DNA of 64,000 nt. Origin: Verrucomicrobiota bacterium. GTDB lineage: Bacteria; Verrucomicrobiota; Verrucomicrobiia; Verrucomicrobiales; DEV007. Shown piece after piece: positions 62,578 through 64,000 of the stretch. The stretch spans positions 1-64,000 of the forward strand of contig JAGWVU010000017.1 of the NCBI GenBank assembly GCA_018970725.1, given 5' to 3'. Below the pieces are notes generated by a model. It saw only the letters and a list, made by a program, of their open reading frames with translations. It did not search any database and was not told the origin of the DNA. The translations under genes were made by a program, and so were the position numbers. Position 1 is the first letter of the stretch. Each line of letters opens with the position of its first letter.

Positions 62578-63189
62578 TCAACCGAGTTGATCCGGTTCCT
62601 CGCCCACCGCCGCGAATCGTTGGAGCACCCGGGCGATCCCTTCCTCACGACGGCCCGGATTGATGAGAATCTGGATATGGGAGACGAACTCGCTCTTGGC
62701 CCGGACCAACGCGGCCACGCCGATCGGATCGGTCTTCCCGATCAATTCCCGCGCGGCCACGAGGAGATCCAGAGCGGGGTGTCGAAGTCCCCGGTAGGCC
62801 GGCGGATGATCCCGGTCCGTTCGCGGGTCCGGCACCACAGCGTTGGGGAAATACCAGCGACCGGTATCGATCAGGTGGGCAAGCGAGGCCCGGATCTCCG
62901 AGAATTTCGCCTGCTGTTCCCGCCCGGATTCAGATGGTTGTTCCGCCAGATGAATGGCGAGGGCCAGATCCCGGCAGGCGCGATCCGCCCAGCGCAGGAG
63001 GCTGTCGAAGTACGGGGCCGCCCAGTCAGGTGGTGGGGGGGGATGGCAAGGTTCCGGTTCGGACGGTGGAGTCCGGGAAATCCGCGCCACGCTCCGCACC
63101 GCGACCCAAGCGGACATCAGGGCAACGCAGGCGGAAGCCAGAGCGACCCAGGCGAGAGGATCCCACCGGAAGGCATGGTCTGCCATCAT
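62578..63189 (-). CDS. Hypothetical protein with N-terminal membrane anchor
   Basis: A 203-residue protein. Residues ~12-33 form one membrane helix (A-W-V-A-L-A-S-A-C-V-A-L-M-S-A-W). A short Pro-rich linker leads to a mostly helical domain with R-W-A-D-R-A-C-R-D-L near 68, Y-F-P-N-A-V near 115 and P-A-L-D-L-L-V-A near 138. It matches no family that I recognise; W-Y-F-P-N-A resembles a motif in some uncharacterised membrane proteins. It precedes the glycosyltransferase gene and may be part of the same transcription unit. Confidence 0.6.
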   Translation of the reverse strand: MMADHAFRWDPLAWVALASACVALMSAWVAVRSVARISRTPPSEPEPCHPPPPPDWAAPYFDSLLRWADRACRDLALAIHLAEQPSESGREQQAKFSEIRASLAHLIDTGRWYFPNAVVPDPRTDRDHPPAYRGLRHPALDLLVAARELIGKTDPIGVAALVRAKSEFVSHIQILINPGRREEGIARVLQRFAAVGEEPDQLG

Positions 63190-63197
63190 CGGAGGAA

Positions 63198-63974
63198 TCA
63201 GTTGTCGGGCTGGAGGGGAGGAAGCAGGCCTTGTCCCAGAGGCACGCTGGTATCATCCGGGGCGGGAAGATCGGGCAGGGAAAGATTTTCGGGCGCTTCG
63301 AAATTTCCTCCCCGTGGCGACGGCATGGAAGGAACCGGTTCCTCGAAGGCTTCCCGTGGCATTTCACTGATGCGGGCCCGGCGCAGCATTCCAGTGCGGA
63401 CAATCCCCTCGGTGCCGTCCGGGAGAATCACGCCGGACCACTCTTCCCCGGGCTTGTTCACTTCCACCAGCCCGCCTTCCGGAAGGATTTTCGGCACCGG
63501 TGAGGGGCTGTCGTAAGGATAGAATTCCGTTCCCGTAGGACTTTGGACCACTTGGAATTGCTGGGGGGCGAGCGGGCCGTCGGGAGCCTTGGCGGGAGCA
63601 GCGTGGCCTCTGCCCAGCCCAGCGATGGTCACCCGAGAAGGCTTCGGCGCCGGTTTCGGCTTGGGAGCCGGTTCCTTCCTGGGTTCTTCCGGGGCTTCCG
63701 GGGCTTCCGGCGTGGGAACCGTGAGTTCCGCCGGTTGCAGGCCGGCCGTGGGACTCTTCGGGCGGTTCCACGGGAGAGTGAAGCCGGGACCGTTTTTCTC
63801 CGGGGCTGGGGCGACCGCCACTTGCGGCGCTGCCGTGGTCTTGGCGGAGGAGGGAGGGGCGGCCGGGGCGGCGGAAGCCCTGGGCGTGGGCGACGGGGCG
63901 GGGGCACCGATGACGACGGGGGCGGCGGCCGCTTCTTCGCCAGAAGTTGAGGGCTCGACCCGGGTCCGTTCCAC
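63198..63974 (-). CDS. Ala/Pro-rich protein with an SH3-like region, start uncertain at window edge
   Basis: From the GTG at 63974, which has GGAGGA 6 bp upstream, the protein is 258 residues. The frame remains open to the window edge, so a longer protein is possible. Residues 1-~140 are very rich in Ala, Pro, Glu and Lys. Residues ~148-198 carry Q-S-P-T-G-T-E-F-Y-P-Y-D, G-G-L-V-E-V and G-I-V-R-T-G-M-L, which looks like a bacterial SH3-type repeat. The tail is Pro-rich. It is 8 bp from the next gene. The role is unknown; an envelope-linked scaffold is plausible. Confidence 0.5.
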   Translation of the reverse strand: MERTRVEPSTSGEEAAAAPVVIGAPAPSPTPRASAAPAAPPSSAKTTAAPQVAVAPAPEKNGPGFTLPWNRPKSPTAGLQPAELTVPTPEAPEAPEEPRKEPAPKPKPAPKPSRVTIAGLGRGHAAPAKAPDGPLAPQQFQVVQSPTGTEFYPYDSPSPVPKILPEGGLVEVNKPGEEWSGVILPDGTEGIVRTGMLRRARISEMPREAFEEPVPSMPSPRGGNFEAPENLSLPDLPAPDDTSVPLGQGLLPPLQPDN

Positions 63975-64000
63975 CGACCTTCCTCCGGGCCGCGGGTCCG

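Overview
The window is GC-rich, gene-dense chromosomal DNA from a bacterium of the Planctomycetes-Verrucomicrobia-Chlamydiae (PVC) group, most likely Verrucomicrobiota. The lineage call rests on family content: a DUF1592-type planctomycete cytochrome next to a Tat-exported DUF1552 protein, a giant SGNH/propeller/HEAT/cytochrome protein, a secreted sulfatase, DUF1080 and DUF4838 proteins and an SHD1-like domain. A complete MreBCD plus PBP2 elongation cluster and a chromosomal FtsK also fit. There is no integrase, transposase, CRISPR array or rRNA. About 56 protein genes, 2 tRNA genes and 1 clear pseudogene were supported. No gap between genes exceeds 300 bp.

Layout. 1-5.1 kb: an alpha/beta-hydrolase tail, an unknown protein, a secreted sulfatase, a START-like secreted protein and a mannose-6-phosphate isomerase fused to a DUF1232 membrane domain. 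5.3-9.6 kb: FtsK, a RodZ-like membrane HTH protein and an HtrA-like protein lacking its catalytic His. 9.6-12.3 kb: a Gfo/Idh/MocA oxidoreductase, a P-II regulator with a possible sigma-54 promoter, and a secreted unknown. 12.3-19.1 kb: DnaE, then a run of an orphan ParA, an unknown partner, a HAD phosphatase and an ABC ATPase. 19.1-24.4 kb: secreted proteins (DUF4838, a small lipoprotein, a PhoD-like protein that seems to have lost its metal ligands, DUF1080). 24.5-29.2 kb: a minus-strand operon of a thioredoxin-fold lipoprotein, a TPMT-type methyltransferase, TyrS, PheA and ThiH, preceded by tRNA-Val. 29.3-38.5 kb: a SirB1-type protein, a small Cys-rich secreted protein, a sugar-isomerase-like TIM barrel, a cupin, an MFS transporter, a LuxR-type response regulator, an Opp-type ATPase with an SHD1-like membrane protein, a TauE-type exporter and ArgS. 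38.6-45.3 kb: mreB-mreC-mreD-mrdA-rng and a 39-residue lipoprotein, closed by a strong terminator. 45.4-48.6 kb: tRNA-Met(CAU), a LysR-like regulator with an extra C-terminal winged helix, and a divergent ClpX-like AAA+ protein. 48.8-56.5 kb: the PVC cytochrome trio. 56.5-64 kb: a small membrane protein, a D-aminoacylase-type amidohydrolase next to a decayed D-threonine/D-serine aldolase gene, an RNA m5C methyltransferase, a PAP2 phosphatase with an ArnT-like glycosyltransferase, and two proteins of unknown role.

How the genes work together. The cell-envelope theme is strong (FtsK, RodZ-like, MreBCD-PBP2, PAP2 with ArnT-like GT, many secreted proteins). A second theme is aromatic amino acids (PheA, TyrS and ThiH in one transcription unit). 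The best candidate for an undescribed system is the unit after tRNA-Met: a 9-bp inverted repeat and promoter, a regulator carrying two DNA-binding-like domains, and a ClpX relative that keeps the AAA+ motor and a ClpP-docking-like loop. That relative lacks the zinc-binding domain and RKH loop, has a changed pore loop, and carries a long new C-terminal extension. This reading is inference from motifs; no search could be run.
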